Shown here one piece after another: positions 16,898-25,870 of a stretch of 64,000 nucleotides of DNA. Under the pieces are notes generated by a model. The model made no database searches. It was given only the letters and a program-made list of their open reading frames with translations, and was not told the origin of the DNA. The position numbers and the translations under genes are program-made. The stretch comes from Burkholderiales bacterium 70-64 (GTDB lineage: Bacteria; Pseudomonadota; Gammaproteobacteria; Burkholderiales; Burkholderiaceae_E): assembly GCA_001898645.1 (NCBI GenBank), contig MKUQ01000028.1:62001-126000 (forward strand). Direction: 5' to 3'. Position 1 is the stretch's first letter, and the number at the start of each line of letters is the position of its first letter.

Positions 16898-18343
16898 TTA
16901 TTCGATTGATTGTGTCGGCCTATCGCCGCCGGAACGGCCCGGGGTCGCCGGACCGCCACGGTAGTGCGGCAGGCTCAAGCATGCCGCAAGTCCGCCGCCC
17001 TCCGCGTTGACCAGCCGCAAGCCGCCGCCGTAGCGGCGCGCCAGGCGGTCCACGATGGCCAGCCCGAGGCCCGAGCCGCCGCGTTCGCTGCGCGCATCGT
17101 CGAGGCGCGCGAACGGGCGCAGCAGGCGCTCGAGGTCGGCGGCGGGCACGCCGGGGCCGCGGTCGCGCACCTCGATCTCGAGGCCGCCGCGGGTGGCGCG
17201 CGCGCGCACGGCCACCCGCGCCGGGCCGTCGGGCGCGGCGCGTCCGTAGCGCATCGAGTTGTCGACGAGGTTGGCGATCGAGCGCTGCAGGTCGGTGGGA
17301 TCGCCGTACCAGCGGCGGGCGTTGCCGGGGTCGATGTCGAGCACCAGCTCGCCCGCCTCGACGGCCGAGCGGTAGGCCTGCCCGATGGCGGCCAGCAGCG
17401 CCGCGACGTCGACCTGCTCGGCGCGCGGGGACTCTGCGCTGCGTCCGTACTGCACGAACTGCCCCACGATGCGATCGATGCGCTCGATGTCCTCGGCCAT
17501 CGAGGCGCGCTGCTCGGCGGGCATCTCGGCCAGCTCGATCTCCATGCGCAGGCGCGCCAGCGGGCTGCGGATGTCGTGCGAGATGCCGGCCAGCGCGACC
17601 GTGCGGTCCTCGTCGAGCCGGGCCAGGTCGCGCGCCAGGCGGTTGAAGCGTCGGTTCACGGCGGCGATCTCGGTCGGGCCTTCGTCGGCCAGCGGCGCGG
17701 GCGCCTCGCCGCGGCTGAGCACGTCGATGGCGCCGGTGAGGTCGGCCAGCGGGCGATTGACCAGGCGCGAGATCACCAGCGCCCCGAGCAGCGACAGGCC
17801 GGCGGCGATCAGCGCGAGCAGCCCGAGGCTGGGGCCGAACTGGCGCTCCACCCGCGCGCGCGGCAGGATCAGCCAGTAGGCGTCGCCGTCGATCTCGAAG
17901 CTCACCCACACGCCGTCGATGTCGTCGACGCGTCCGGCCACCCGCGTCGCCGGCCCGAGCAGCTGGCGCAGGCGCGGCTCGAGCGCGTGCAGCCGCGGAC
18001 CGGTGGCGCTTTCGTCGATGCGGTCGCCGGGCTCCTTGGGCAGCACGCGTACCTGCTCCTCCTGCGCCAGCTGGTCGAGCAGGTTCAGGCGCCGATCGGC
18101 CTCGGCGCTGACCAGCGCGGAACGCGTGAGGTTGACCACCGAGGCGATCTCCCAGGCCAGGCGCTGCTCGGGCGGCGTGCGTTCGAGCAGCCCGGCCGCG
18201 CCCAGCGTGGCGCCCAGGCTGGCGCCGATCAGCAGCGCCAGCAGCAGGAAGGTGCGCCAGAACAGGCTGATGCGCTGCGGGCGCGCCGGGGCTGCGGGCG
18301 CCGCAGCGCCAGCGGCAGCGCCGGCCGGCGTGGCCCGCGTCAT
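16898..18343 (-). CDS. envZ: EnvZ-like sensor histidine kinase
   Basis: Inner-membrane histidine kinase of 481 residues. TM1 is at about 28-50 (FWRTFLLLALLIGASLGA), followed by a periplasmic sensor of about 120 residues and TM2 at about 163-185. A HAMP domain follows (VNRPLADLTGAIDVLSRG), then the H-box LAGISHDIRSPLARLRMEIE with the phosphoacceptor His, an N-box NLVDNSMRYG, and G-boxes DRGPGVP and GGSGLGLAIVDRL. The HAMP-H-box arrangement and genetic linkage to ompR identify it as the EnvZ branch. Its ATG overlaps the ompR stop by four bases. The N-terminus is Ala/Pro-rich before TM1. The signal sensed is inferred to be osmotic or envelope-related. Confidence 0.9.
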   Translation of the reverse strand: MTRATPAGAAAGAAAPAAPARPQRISLFWRTFLLLALLIGASLGATLGAAGLLERTPPEQRLAWEIASVVNLTRSALVSAEADRRLNLLDQLAQEEQVRVLPKEPGDRIDESATGPRLHALEPRLRQLLGPATRVAGRVDDIDGVWVSFEIDGDAYWLILPRARVERQFGPSLGLLALIAAGLSLLGALVISRLVNRPLADLTGAIDVLSRGEAPAPLADEGPTEIAAVNRRFNRLARDLARLDEDRTVALAGISHDIRSPLARLRMEIELAEMPAEQRASMAEDIERIDRIVGQFVQYGRSAESPRAEQVDVAALLAAIGQAYRSAVEAGELVLDIDPGNARRWYGDPTDLQRSIANLVDNSMRYGRAAPDGPARVAVRARATRGGLEIEVRDRGPGVPAADLERLLRPFARLDDARSERGGSGLGLAIVDRLARRYGGGLRLVNAEGGGLAACLSLPHYRGGPATPGRSGGDRPTQSIE

Positions 18344-19059
18344 GCGTCGTCGGGCACGAACACGTAGCCGACGCCCCATACCGTCTGGATGTAGCGCGGC
18401 TGCTGCGGATCGGCCTCGATCAACTTGCGCAGGCGCGACACCTGGACGTCGAGGCTGCGGTCGTAGGCGCCGTATTCGCGGCCGCGCGCCAGCGCCATGA
18501 GCTTCTCGCGCGACAGCGGCATGCGTGCGTGCTGCACGAGCACCTTGAGCACCGCGAACTCGCCGGTGGTCAGCGGCACCGGCTCGCCGTCGCGGGTGAA
18601 GGCGCGGGTGGCCAGGTCGAGGCGAAACGGGCCGAAGCTGACCTCGGCCGGCTCGGCCGAGGGCGCGCCGGGGAGCTCGGCCGACGGCCTGCGCCGCAGC
18701 ACCGCGTGGATGCGCGCGAGCAGCTCGCGCGGATTGAAGGGCTTGGGCAGATAGTCGTCGGCGCCCACCTCCAGGCCGACGATGCGATCGACGTCGTCGC
18801 CGCGGGCGGTGAGCATGACGATGGGCGTGCGGTCGTTGGCGCCGCGCAGCCGGCGCACGATGGCCAGGCCGTCCTCGCCGGGCAGCATCAGGTCGAGCAC
18901 GATCAGGTCGAAGTGCTCGCGCAGCATCAGCCGGTTCATCGCCGCGCCATCCTGCGCCAGGCTGACCTCGAACTGGTTGTCGCCCAGGTAGCGGCGCAGC
19001 AGCTCGCGCAGTTTCGGGTCGTCGTCGACCACCAGGAGTTTGCGGGCATCGGGGCTCAT
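18340..19059 (-). CDS. ompR: OmpR-type response regulator
   Basis: Two-domain response regulator of 239 residues. The receiver domain has acidic residues VVDDDPK, the phosphorylated D56 in VLDLMLPGEDG, the Thr/Ser switch in MLTARGDD and K106-region DDYLPKPF. A winged-helix OmpR/PhoB domain begins near 145 (FRLDLATRAFTRDGEPVPLTTGEF) and ends with YIQTVWGVGYVFVPD. The receiver motif LMLPGEDGL and the linker match OmpR rather than PhoB or KdpE. It is first in the ompR-envZ operon, transcribed away from the small secreted-protein gene. Confidence 0.93.
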   Translation of the reverse strand: MSPDARKLLVVDDDPKLRELLRRYLGDNQFEVSLAQDGAAMNRLMLREHFDLIVLDLMLPGEDGLAIVRRLRGANDRTPIVMLTARGDDVDRIVGLEVGADDYLPKPFNPRELLARIHAVLRRRPSAELPGAPSAEPAEVSFGPFRLDLATRAFTRDGEPVPLTTGEFAVLKVLVQHARMPLSREKLMALARGREYGAYDRSLDVQVSRLRKLIEADPQQPRYIQTVWGVGYVFVPDDA

Positions 19060-19180
19060 GGCGCGGATGATAGCCGCGCCCGGCGCCGGAGGGCATTTGC
19101 CGGGGGCTCCGGTTACCGGCTGTTACAGCGTTTACGCCGTATCGGCTGCACGGGTGGTCGGCGCTGACTAGAATGCGGTC

Positions 19181-19489
19181 ATGATCGCGCCGAAGGCCAT
19201 GCCCCCGCATCCGACGCGCCGCCGGCTGGCGGCGGCGCTCGCCCTGGTCTGCGTCGTGCTCGCGAGCGGCGTGGCGGCGGCCCAGCCGCGCGGCGGGCGC
19301 ATGGACCCGAGCGAACGCGAGCAGCTGCGGCGCGAGCTCAGTCAGCAGCGCGTCGAGCGGTCCCAGAGGGGGGAGGGCGCCGAACGCCCGCGCAACCGTC
19401 TCTCGCCGCAGGAGCGCGAGCAGCTGCGCAGTCAGGTGCGCGAGGCGCGCCCCTTCGAGGGGCGCGGGCACGAGCGCGGCCGCAACTGA
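19181..19489 (+). CDS. Small secreted Arg/Glu/Gln-rich protein, function unknown
   Basis: The 102-residue product has a clear signal peptide. TRRRLAAALALVCVVLASGVAAAQ ends with an AAA-Q type cleavage site near residue 34. The mature part is hydrophilic and contains two copies of a short helix motif, MDPSEREQLRREL and LSPQEREQLRSQV, separated by an Arg-rich linker. This recalls small periplasmic helical proteins of the Spy/LTXXQ or DUF3106 kind, but similarity is too weak to name it. An internal ATG at 19199 with GAAGG before it is an alternative start that keeps the signal peptide. It lies between divergent ompR and tsaB. Confidence 0.7.
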   Translation: MIAPKAMPPHPTRRRLAAALALVCVVLASGVAAAQPRGGRMDPSEREQLRRELSQQRVERSQRGEGAERPRNRLSPQEREQLRSQVREARPFEGRGHERGRN

Positions 19490-19503
19490 ACCCGCGTCGC
19501 GAC

Positions 19504-20409
19504 ATGGATACCGCTTCCGTTCCGGTTCGGCCGTCGCCCGGCGCCCGGGTGCAGGGCACCCGCGAGGCGGGCGCGCCGCTGTGCCTGCTCGCGCTCGCCA
19601 CCTCCGGCGAGTGGTGCTCGGTGGGCGTGTACCGGCATCGCGACGGCATCGGCGAGAGCGATTGCCTGTCCGAGCGTCTGGGCAACGCGCAGTCCGAGCG
19701 CATCCTCGCCATGGTGCGCGAGGCCAGCGCCAACGCCGGCGTGGCGCTGGACCAGTTCGATGCCGTGGCCTTCGACGCCGGGCCCGGCGCGTTCACCGGG
19801 CTGCGCATCGGCTGCGCCGTGGCGCAGGGCCTCGGCCTGGCGCTCGGGCGGCCGCTGATCGCCATCGACGCGCCGGCCGCGCTGGCCTGGCAGCGCGTGC
19901 GCGGCAGCAGCGCGCCCGCGGCATGGGTGCTGGTGGCCAGCGACGCGCGCATCGACGAGCTGTACGTGGCGATGTACCGGATCGAGGCCGTCGCGCATGA
20001 CGCGGGAAGCGGCGGCGGATGCACGTTCCCGCTGCCGCTCGCCCGGCCCCTGATCGCGCCGCGGGTGCTGCCCAGGCAGCGCTTCGCCGAGGCGCTGGAG
20101 GCGCTGTGGCCCGGACGCGAGGTCGCGGCCGGCGAGGTGCTGCTCGCCGGCAACGCCTGGCGGCGGCTCGGGCTGCTCGCCGAGTGGGCCGCGCACCATG
20201 GCGTCGCGCCGGTGCCGGCACCCGGGGAGGACGAATCGTACGTGCGCGCCGATGCGCTGGCCGAGCTGGCCCACCGGAGCTGGTGCGAAGGTGCCGTGCT
20301 GGCGCCGGCCGAGGCGTCGCCGCGCTACGTGCGCGACAAGATCGCGCTCGATCGCGACGAGCAGCGCGCGCTGCGCGAGCGCCGCACCGCGGGCGGAGGG
20401 CGGCCGTGA
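19504..20409 (+). CDS. tsaB: tRNA threonylcarbamoyladenosine synthesis protein TsaB
   Basis: Dimerisation partner of TsaD in the complex that makes t6A37 on ANN-decoding tRNAs. The 301-residue protein has the ASKHA-fold landmarks LLALATSGEWCSVGVY near the N-terminus, the SERILAMVREA helix, and the diagnostic FDAGPGAFTGLRIG block (about residues 95-108), followed by AQGLGLALGRPLIAID. About 25 residues precede the first strand (VRPSPGARVQGTREAG), so the real start could be later, though no better-placed ATG exists. rimI and a uracil-DNA glycosylase follow, a frequent arrangement in Burkholderiales. Confidence 0.92.
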   Translation: MDTASVPVRPSPGARVQGTREAGAPLCLLALATSGEWCSVGVYRHRDGIGESDCLSERLGNAQSERILAMVREASANAGVALDQFDAVAFDAGPGAFTGLRIGCAVAQGLGLALGRPLIAIDAPAALAWQRVRGSSAPAAWVLVASDARIDELYVAMYRIEAVAHDAGSGGGCTFPLPLARPLIAPRVLPRQRFAEALEALWPGREVAAGEVLLAGNAWRRLGLLAEWAAHHGVAPVPAPGEDESYVRADALAELAHRSWCEGAVLAPAEASPRYVRDKIALDRDEQRALRERRTAGGGRP

Positions 20410-20473
20410 GCATGGTCGGCGTCCACCGGAGGCAGCCAGCCGTGAGCCCGGACGACGTCCGCGGGAGGCGACG

Positions 20474-21022
20474 ATGAGCGCGCTGCCCAGGCCGACGGGC
20501 GCGCAGGCCTGGCCGCACGAGGCACCGCTGCGCGTGCGTCCGATGCGGCGTGCCGATCTCGATGCCGTGGCGGCGATCGAGTGCCGGGTCTATCCGCATC
20601 CCTGGACGCGCGGCAACTTCGCCGATTCGCTGGCCGCGGGCTACGACGCCTGGGTCCTGGAGAACGCCGGCCTCGCGGGGCCGGAGCTGGTCGCCTATGC
20701 CATCGTGATGTGGATCCCCGACGAGGTGCATCTGCTGAACCTGAGCGTCAGCGCCGAGCGCCAGGGCTGCGGGCTGGGACGTGCGATGCTGCGCTGGCTG
20801 ATGCGCGATGCCGCCGGGCGCGGCGCGCGCGGCATGATGCTCGAGGTGCGGCCCTCGAATACGCCGGCCGTCGCGTTGTATCGTTCCGCCGGCTTCGCCC
20901 AGATCGGCGTGCGCAAGCGCTACTACCCGGCCGGGGAGAGCGGACGCGAAGACGCCCTGGTGCTGTTCGCGAGGCTGCACGAGCGCGGGCTCGATCCGGC
21001 CGCGGGGGGATCCGGGCGATGA
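20474..21022 (+). CDS. rimI: Ribosomal protein S18-alanine N-acetyltransferase RimI
   Basis: GNAT acetyltransferase that modifies the N-terminal Ala of ribosomal protein S18. The 182-residue product has RPMRRADLDAVAAIE, YPHPWTRGNFADSL, the core strand VHLLNLSVSAERQGCGLGRAML containing the acetyl-CoA loop (Q/R-x-x-G-x-G/A pattern QGCGLG), and EVRPSNTPAVALYRSAGF. All are typical of RimI. GGGAGGCG precedes the ATG at 20474. The stop overlaps the next gene (ATGA). Its linkage to tsaB is the classical one. Confidence 0.92.
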   Translation: MSALPRPTGAQAWPHEAPLRVRPMRRADLDAVAAIECRVYPHPWTRGNFADSLAAGYDAWVLENAGLAGPELVAYAIVMWIPDEVHLLNLSVSAERQGCGLGRAMLRWLMRDAAGRGARGMMLEVRPSNTPAVALYRSAGFAQIGVRKRYYPAGESGREDALVLFARLHERGLDPAAGGSGR

Positions 21023-21846
21023 ACGAATCGCAGCGCAGGGCATACGCCGCGCTGGGCATCGGCCCGGCCTGGCGCATGCGCCGCGAGGAAAGCCCGGGCG
21101 ATGAATCGCCGGACGGCCCTCCGGCAGCCGGCAACACGGCCGCCATGGAGCAGTCCGTCGAGCCGGCGAGCGGTCGCCCGGCCGTTCCGGCGGAGCGGCC
21201 CGCGCAGCCCGTCGAGCCGCCGGCCGGCGGCGCGCCGTCGCGGGCCGCCTCGATCGCGGCGATGGACTGGGCGGCGCTGCGCGCCTCGGTCGAGCAGTGC
21301 GAAGCCTGCGCGCTTTCGGCCACGCGTCACCGCACGGTGTTCGGCGTGGGCGATCCGCACGCCGGCTGGATGCTGATCGGCGAGGCGCCGGGAGCGGAGG
21401 AAGACCGGCGCGGCGAGCCCTTCGTGGGCAACGCCGGACGCCTGCTCGACGCCATGCTCGCCGCGCTCGGCCTGGAGCGTGGGCGGGGGGTGTTCATCGC
21501 CAACACGCTGAAGTGCCGCCCGCCGAACAACCGCGATCCGTCGCCCGAGGAGCTGCGCTGCTGCGCGCCTTACCTGCAGCGCCAGATCACGCTCGTCGAG
21601 CCGCGGGTGATCGTTGCGCTCGGGCGCATCGCCGCGCAGGCGCTGCTGCAGACGGAAGCCAGCATCGCCAGCCTGCGCGGGCGGGTGCACGCCTACCGGC
21701 TAGGGGAACGCTCGATCCCGCTGGTGGTCACCTACCACCCGGCCTACCTGCTGCGCAGCCTGCACGACAAGGGGCGCGCCTGGGCCGACCTGTGCCTCGC
21801 GCGCACCGTGCACGACGGGAACCCGGAACGCACGAAGGAACCGTAG
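21019..21846 (+). CDS. Uracil-DNA glycosylase, family 4/5-like
   Basis: Base-excision repair enzyme removing uracil from DNA. The 275-residue protein has an unconserved Pro/Ala-rich N-terminus (1-90), then the family-4 core. CEACALSATRHRTVFGVG holds two of the 4Fe-4S cysteines. The motif GEAPGAEEDRRGEPFVGNAGRLLD is the catalytic motif A, FIANTLKCRPPNNRDPSPEE holds a further cysteine with C-C downstream, and VVTYHPAYLLR is motif B. It overlaps rimI by four bases. The N-terminal extension resembles the DNA polymerase-related fusion seen in some family members but carries no recognisable domain here. Confidence 0.9.
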   Translation: MNESQRRAYAALGIGPAWRMRREESPGDESPDGPPAAGNTAAMEQSVEPASGRPAVPAERPAQPVEPPAGGAPSRAASIAAMDWAALRASVEQCEACALSATRHRTVFGVGDPHAGWMLIGEAPGAEEDRRGEPFVGNAGRLLDAMLAALGLERGRGVFIANTLKCRPPNNRDPSPEELRCCAPYLQRQITLVEPRVIVALGRIAAQALLQTEASIASLRGRVHAYRLGERSIPLVVTYHPAYLLRSLHDKGRAWADLCLARTVHDGNPERTKEP

Positions 21847-21855
21847 CGCGTTCAC

Positions 21856-23118
21856 TCAGTGCTTGCTCTGGCCGATCAGGGCAACCGAATCGAAGACCCG
21901 CTGGTTGGCGCGGTGCAGGCGCATCACCGCCAGCATGGTGAGCACCACGAACGCGCCGAAGATGACGATCGTCACGTTCACGCCGAGCGCCAGGCGCAGC
22001 AGCAGCGAGTACAGCCCCAGCATCACCAGGATGTTGAGGTTCTCGTTGAAGTTCTGCACCGCGATCGAGTGGCCGGCGCTCATCAGCACGTGGCCGCGAT
22101 GCTGCAGCAGGGCGTTCATCGGCACGACGAAGAAGCCCGCCAGGGAGCCGATCACCACCAGCAGCGGGTAGGCGGCCCATTCGCTCGACACCAGGGTCAT
22201 GAGCGGAACGGCCAGCCCCATGGCCACGCCCACCGGCAGCACCCGCAGCGAATCGCGCAGCCGCACCGCGCGCGCGGCGAGCATCGCGCCCACCGCGATG
22301 CCCAGCGCCACCACCCCCTGCAGGATGGCGGCCCGGCTCAGCGCCATGCCGAGAGCGTGATGGGCCCAGTCGAGCACAATGAACTGCAGCGTGGCGCCCG
22401 CTCCCCAGAACAGGGTGGTGACCGACAGCGAGATCTGCCCGAGCTTGTCGCGCCACAGGATGCGGCAGCAGCGTGCGAAATCGCGCAGCAGGGTGAACGG
22501 GTTGCGCGGCTGGTTGGGGTAGCGCGCGCCGGTGTCGGGGATGCGCAGGTTGAAGGCCGCTGCGATCGCGTAGAGCACCGCGATCACCAGGATCGCCGAC
22601 TCGGCCGCGGTGTCGATCCCGGTATCGATGATGGGGATGTCGATCGACAGCAGCGTGTCGGCCACCGTCGGGCTGATCAGCGCCCCGCCGACCACGGTGC
22701 CGAGAATGATCGAGGCCACGGTGGTGCCCTCGATCCAGCCGTTGGCGGCCACCAGCTTCTCGGGCGGCAGCAGCTCGGTGAGGATGCCGTACTTGGCCGG
22801 CGAGTAGGCCGAGGCGCCGAAGCCGACCACCGCATAGGCGAGCAGGGGATGCACGGTGAAGAACATCAGCGCGCAGCCGGCGATCTTGACCAGGTTGGTG
22901 ACGAACATCACGCGGCCCTTGGGCATCGAGTCGGCGAAGGCGCCGACGAAGGGAGCCAGCATCACGTAGGAGACGGTGAAGAAGAGCTTGAGCAGCGGCT
23001 TCATCCACTCGGGCGCGTGCAGCTCGATGAGCAGCGCGATCGCGGCGATGAGCAGCGCGTTGTCGGCGAGCGACGAGAAGAACTGCGCCGCCATGATCGT
23101 GTAGAAGCCGCGCTTCAT
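21856..23118 (-). CDS. lplT: Lysophospholipid transporter LplT
   Basis: Major-facilitator inner-membrane protein of 420 residues with about 12 hydrophobic helices. It is expected to flip lysophospholipids such as 2-acyl-GPE to the cytoplasmic face for reacylation. Family landmarks are MKRGFYTIMAAQFFSSLADNAL, the loop PFVGAFADSMPKGRVM, VGFGASAYSPAKYGILTE and NGWIEGTTVASIILG. The start at 23118 is at the conserved MKRGFYT; a longer frame reaching 23229 is just an unconserved Arg-rich run. Usually it acts with Aas acyltransferase, which is not in this window. It is convergent with the glycosylase gene and divergent from alr. Confidence 0.9.
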   Translation of the reverse strand: MKRGFYTIMAAQFFSSLADNALLIAAIALLIELHAPEWMKPLLKLFFTVSYVMLAPFVGAFADSMPKGRVMFVTNLVKIAGCALMFFTVHPLLAYAVVGFGASAYSPAKYGILTELLPPEKLVAANGWIEGTTVASIILGTVVGGALISPTVADTLLSIDIPIIDTGIDTAAESAILVIAVLYAIAAAFNLRIPDTGARYPNQPRNPFTLLRDFARCCRILWRDKLGQISLSVTTLFWGAGATLQFIVLDWAHHALGMALSRAAILQGVVALGIAVGAMLAARAVRLRDSLRVLPVGVAMGLAVPLMTLVSSEWAAYPLLVVIGSLAGFFVVPMNALLQHRGHVLMSAGHSIAVQNFNENLNILVMLGLYSLLLRLALGVNVTIVIFGAFVVLTMLAVMRLHRANQRVFDSVALIGQSKH

Positions 23119-23311
23119 CGGCAAAGGGCTCTGAGGTCTCCATCTGTCTGGCGGCTTGCCCTGCCGCACGGGAGCCCCGGAGGCCGGTCTGTCGCAGCGC
23201 CGTGCCGCCTGCCGCTGCCGAGCGCGCACGCGTTATACCACGATCCGGATCGCCGCCAGGCAACAAATGTCCGACGGTGTGTATAGTTGGCGCACCGCGC
23301 CGCCCCGACCG

Positions 23312-24394
23312 ATGCCCCGACCGATCCAGGCCACCGTCTCCCTTGCAGCCATGCGGCACAACCTGTCGCGGGTGCGCCAGTGCGCGCCGGGGCGCTTCGT
23401 GTGGGCGGTGGTCAAGGCCGACGGCTACGGCCACGGCCTGGCCAACGCGGCGCGCGGCTTCGCTGCGGCCGACGGCCTGGCCCTGGTCGAGTTCGACCGC
23501 GCGGCGCGCCTGCGCCGCGAGGGCTGGGACGGCCCGCTGCTGATGCTCGAGGGCGCCTTCGATCCGGACGACGTCGAGCAGGCGCTGCGCGAGCGGCTGG
23601 CCCTGGTGGTGCACGAGGCGCGCCAGTTGCGCTGGATCGAGGCGGTCCGCGCGCCGGCGGCGCTCGACGTGTTCCTGAAGTTCAACAGCGGCATGAACCG
23701 GCTCGGCTTCATGCACGACGCCTTTCGCGAGGCCTACGCGCGCCTGGCCGGGCTGCCCGCGGTGCGCCGCCTGACGCTGATGACACACTTCGCCAACGCC
23801 GACCTGCCCGGCGGCGCCGACGAGGCGATGCGCCGCTTCGCGGCGGCGGCCGAGGGGCTGGCGGCGCCGCGCTCGCTGTCCAACTCCGCGGCCACGCTGG
23901 TGCTGCCGCAGGCGCACGGCGATTCGGTGCGTCCCGGCGTGATGTTGTACGGGGGGACGCCGTTCGCCGCGCGCGATGCGCACTCCCTGGGCCTGCGCCC
24001 GGCGATGACGCTCGCCTCGCGCCTGCTGGCGGTGCAGACGCTGGCCGCCGGCGATGCGGTCGGCTACGGCTCGATCTTCCGCGCCGAGCAGCCGATGCGC
24101 ATCGGCGTGGTCGCCTGCGGCTATGCCGACGGCTACCCGCGCCATGCGCCCAACGGCACGCCGGTGGCCGTCGACGGCGTGCGCACCGTCACCGTCGGGC
24201 GCGTCGCCATGGACATGCTGATGGTCGACCTCGACGCCCTGCCGCACGCCCGGCCCGGCACGCCCGTCGAGCTGTGGGGCGAGACGGTGCCGATCGACGA
24301 GGTCGCCCAGGCCGCCGGCACCATCGGCTACGAGCTGATGTGCGCGCTGGCGCCGCGCGTGCCGGTGCGCGTCGTCGACGCCGACCCTGCCTGA
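23312..24394 (+). CDS. alr: Alanine racemase
   Basis: PLP enzyme interconverting L- and D-alanine for peptidoglycan. The 360-residue protein has the PLP lysine K35 in WAVVKADGYGHG, KFNSGMNRLGF, the NSAATL segment, SVRPGVMLYGG, the catalytic Tyr region VGYGSIFRAEQPMRIGVVACGYADGYPR, and VGRVAMDMLMVDL. The ATG at 23312 begins close to the barrel. The ATG at about 23266 would add a leader without conservation. A biosynthetic Alr and a catabolic DadX cannot be told apart from this alone. radA starts ten bases after its stop, so the two are probably one operon. Confidence 0.93.
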   Translation: MPRPIQATVSLAAMRHNLSRVRQCAPGRFVWAVVKADGYGHGLANAARGFAAADGLALVEFDRAARLRREGWDGPLLMLEGAFDPDDVEQALRERLALVVHEARQLRWIEAVRAPAALDVFLKFNSGMNRLGFMHDAFREAYARLAGLPAVRRLTLMTHFANADLPGGADEAMRRFAAAAEGLAAPRSLSNSAATLVLPQAHGDSVRPGVMLYGGTPFAARDAHSLGLRPAMTLASRLLAVQTLAAGDAVGYGSIFRAEQPMRIGVVACGYADGYPRHAPNGTPVAVDGVRTVTVGRVAMDMLMVDLDALPHARPGTPVELWGETVPIDEVAQAAGTIGYELMCALAPRVPVRVVDADPA

Positions 24395-24404
24395 GCCGGC
24401 CGCC

Positions 24405-25766
24405 ATGGCCCGCGCCAAGACGCAGTACGTCTGCAGCGAATGCGGCGCCGCCGCGCCCAAGTGGCAGGGACGATGTCCGGGCTGCGGCGCCTGGAACACT
24501 CTCGAGGAGGTCGCCGTCGAAGGTCGCGGCGAGGCGCTGCACCGCTACCGCTCGCTCGCGCCGGGCCACGGCGTGGTCACGCTCGACGCCGTGCCGGCCC
24601 AGGAAGCGGTGCGCATCGACACCGGCATCGAGGAGTTCGACCGCGTGCTCGGCGGCGGGCTGGTCGAGGGCTCGGTGGTGCTCATCGGCGGCGATCCCGG
24701 CATCGGCAAGTCGACGCTCCTGCTGCAGACGCTGGCGCACCTGTCGGCCTCGCGCGAGGTGCTCTACGTGACCGGCGAGGAATCGGCCTCGCAGGTGGCG
24801 CTGCGTGCGCGCCGGCTCGGCGTCGGCGAGGCGCACGTGCCGCTGTTGGCGGAGATCGCCCTGGAGAGCATCCTCGAGACCGTCGCGGCGCGCCGCCCGG
24901 CGGTGGTGGTGATCGATTCGATCCAGACGCTGTATTCCACGCAGCTGCAGTCGGCGCCCGGCTCGGTGGCGCAGGTGCGCGAATGCGCCGCGCACCTCAC
25001 CCGCCTGTCCAAGCAGACCGGCGTGGCGATGGTGCTGATCGGCCACGTCACCAAGGAAGGCACGCTGGCCGGCCCGCGCGTGCTCGAGCACATGGTCGAC
25101 ACCGTGCTGTACTTCGAGGGCGACACGCACTCGTCGTACCGGCTGGTGCGCGCCTTCAAGAACCGCTTCGGCGCGGTCAACGAGCTGGGCGTGTTCGGCA
25201 TGACCGACCGCGGCCTGCGCGGCGTCTCCAACCCCTCGGCGCTGTTCCTGTCGCAGCACGCGCGCCCGGTGCCGGGCTCCTGCGTGCTGGTCACGCAGGA
25301 GGGCTCGCGCCCGCTGCTGGTGGAGATCCAGGCGCTGGTCGACACCGCGCACGTGCCCAACCCGCGGCGCCTGTCGGTCGGGCTGGAGCAGAACCGGCTG
25401 GCGATGCTGCTGGCCGTGCTGCACCGACACGCCGGCATCGCCTGCTACGACCAGGACGTGTTCATCAACGCGGTGGGCGGGGTGCGCATCGGCGAGCCGG
25501 CGGCCGACCTGGCGGTGCTGCTGGCCATCGTCTCGTCGCTGAAGAATCGCCCGCTGCCGCGCGCGCTGGCGGTGTTCGGCGAAGTGGGGCTGGCCGGCGA
25601 GATCCGCCCGGCGCCGCGCGGCCAGGAACGGCTGCGCGAGGCCGCCAAGCTCGGTTTCGCGCGGCTGCTGATCCCGGGGGCCAACGCGCCCCGCCGCCCG
25701 ATCGAGGGGCTGGAGACGGTGGCCCTGGAGCGCATCGATCAGGCGCTCGAGGCGGCCTGGGCCTGA
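24405..25766 (+). CDS. radA: DNA repair protein RadA
   Basis: RecA-like ATPase that promotes branch migration of recombination intermediates. The 453-residue protein has an N-terminal zinc finger (CSECGAAAPKWQGRCPGCGAW), Walker A GGDPGIGKSTLLLQ, Walker B VVVIDSIQTLYS, the RadA-specific KNRFG (in AFKNRFGAVNELGVF) and a C-terminal Lon-protease-like domain (VGGVRIGEPAADLAVLLA). The length is normal. Its stop TGA is immediately followed by the left arm of a 23-base inverted repeat, which probably also serves as its terminator. Confidence 0.95.
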   Translation: MARAKTQYVCSECGAAAPKWQGRCPGCGAWNTLEEVAVEGRGEALHRYRSLAPGHGVVTLDAVPAQEAVRIDTGIEEFDRVLGGGLVEGSVVLIGGDPGIGKSTLLLQTLAHLSASREVLYVTGEESASQVALRARRLGVGEAHVPLLAEIALESILETVAARRPAVVVIDSIQTLYSTQLQSAPGSVAQVRECAAHLTRLSKQTGVAMVLIGHVTKEGTLAGPRVLEHMVDTVLYFEGDTHSSYRLVRAFKNRFGAVNELGVFGMTDRGLRGVSNPSALFLSQHARPVPGSCVLVTQEGSRPLLVEIQALVDTAHVPNPRRLSVGLEQNRLAMLLAVLHRHAGIACYDQDVFINAVGGVRIGEPAADLAVLLAIVSSLKNRPLPRALAVFGEVGLAGEIRPAPRGQERLREAAKLGFARLLIPGANAPRRPIEGLETVALERIDQALEAAWA

Positions 25767-25870
25767 TACGGTTCCGCGTTCGTTCGCATCACTGCGTTGG
25801 GGCGCCTTGCCGTGCTACAGCACTGTCTTCGGCGCCCCGCCTTGTTCTGCGAACGAACGCGGAACCGTAT
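25766..25870. repeat. 105-base perfect-arm palindromic element between radA and hpnE
   Basis: A perfect 23-base inverted repeat forms the ends (25766-25788 and 25848-25870). Inside lies a second pair, GGGGCGCC (25799-25806) with GGCGCCCC (25831-25838), and a third, GTGC/GCAC around the centre (25812-25823). The whole can fold as one long hairpin. It spans the radA stop's last base and the 3' end of hpnE, whose stop codon is at the tip of the hairpin. The 12-mer GCGTTCGTTCGC of the arm recurs just outside at 25876-25887. It may be a MITE/REP-like insertion and a two-way terminator. Confidence 0.75.
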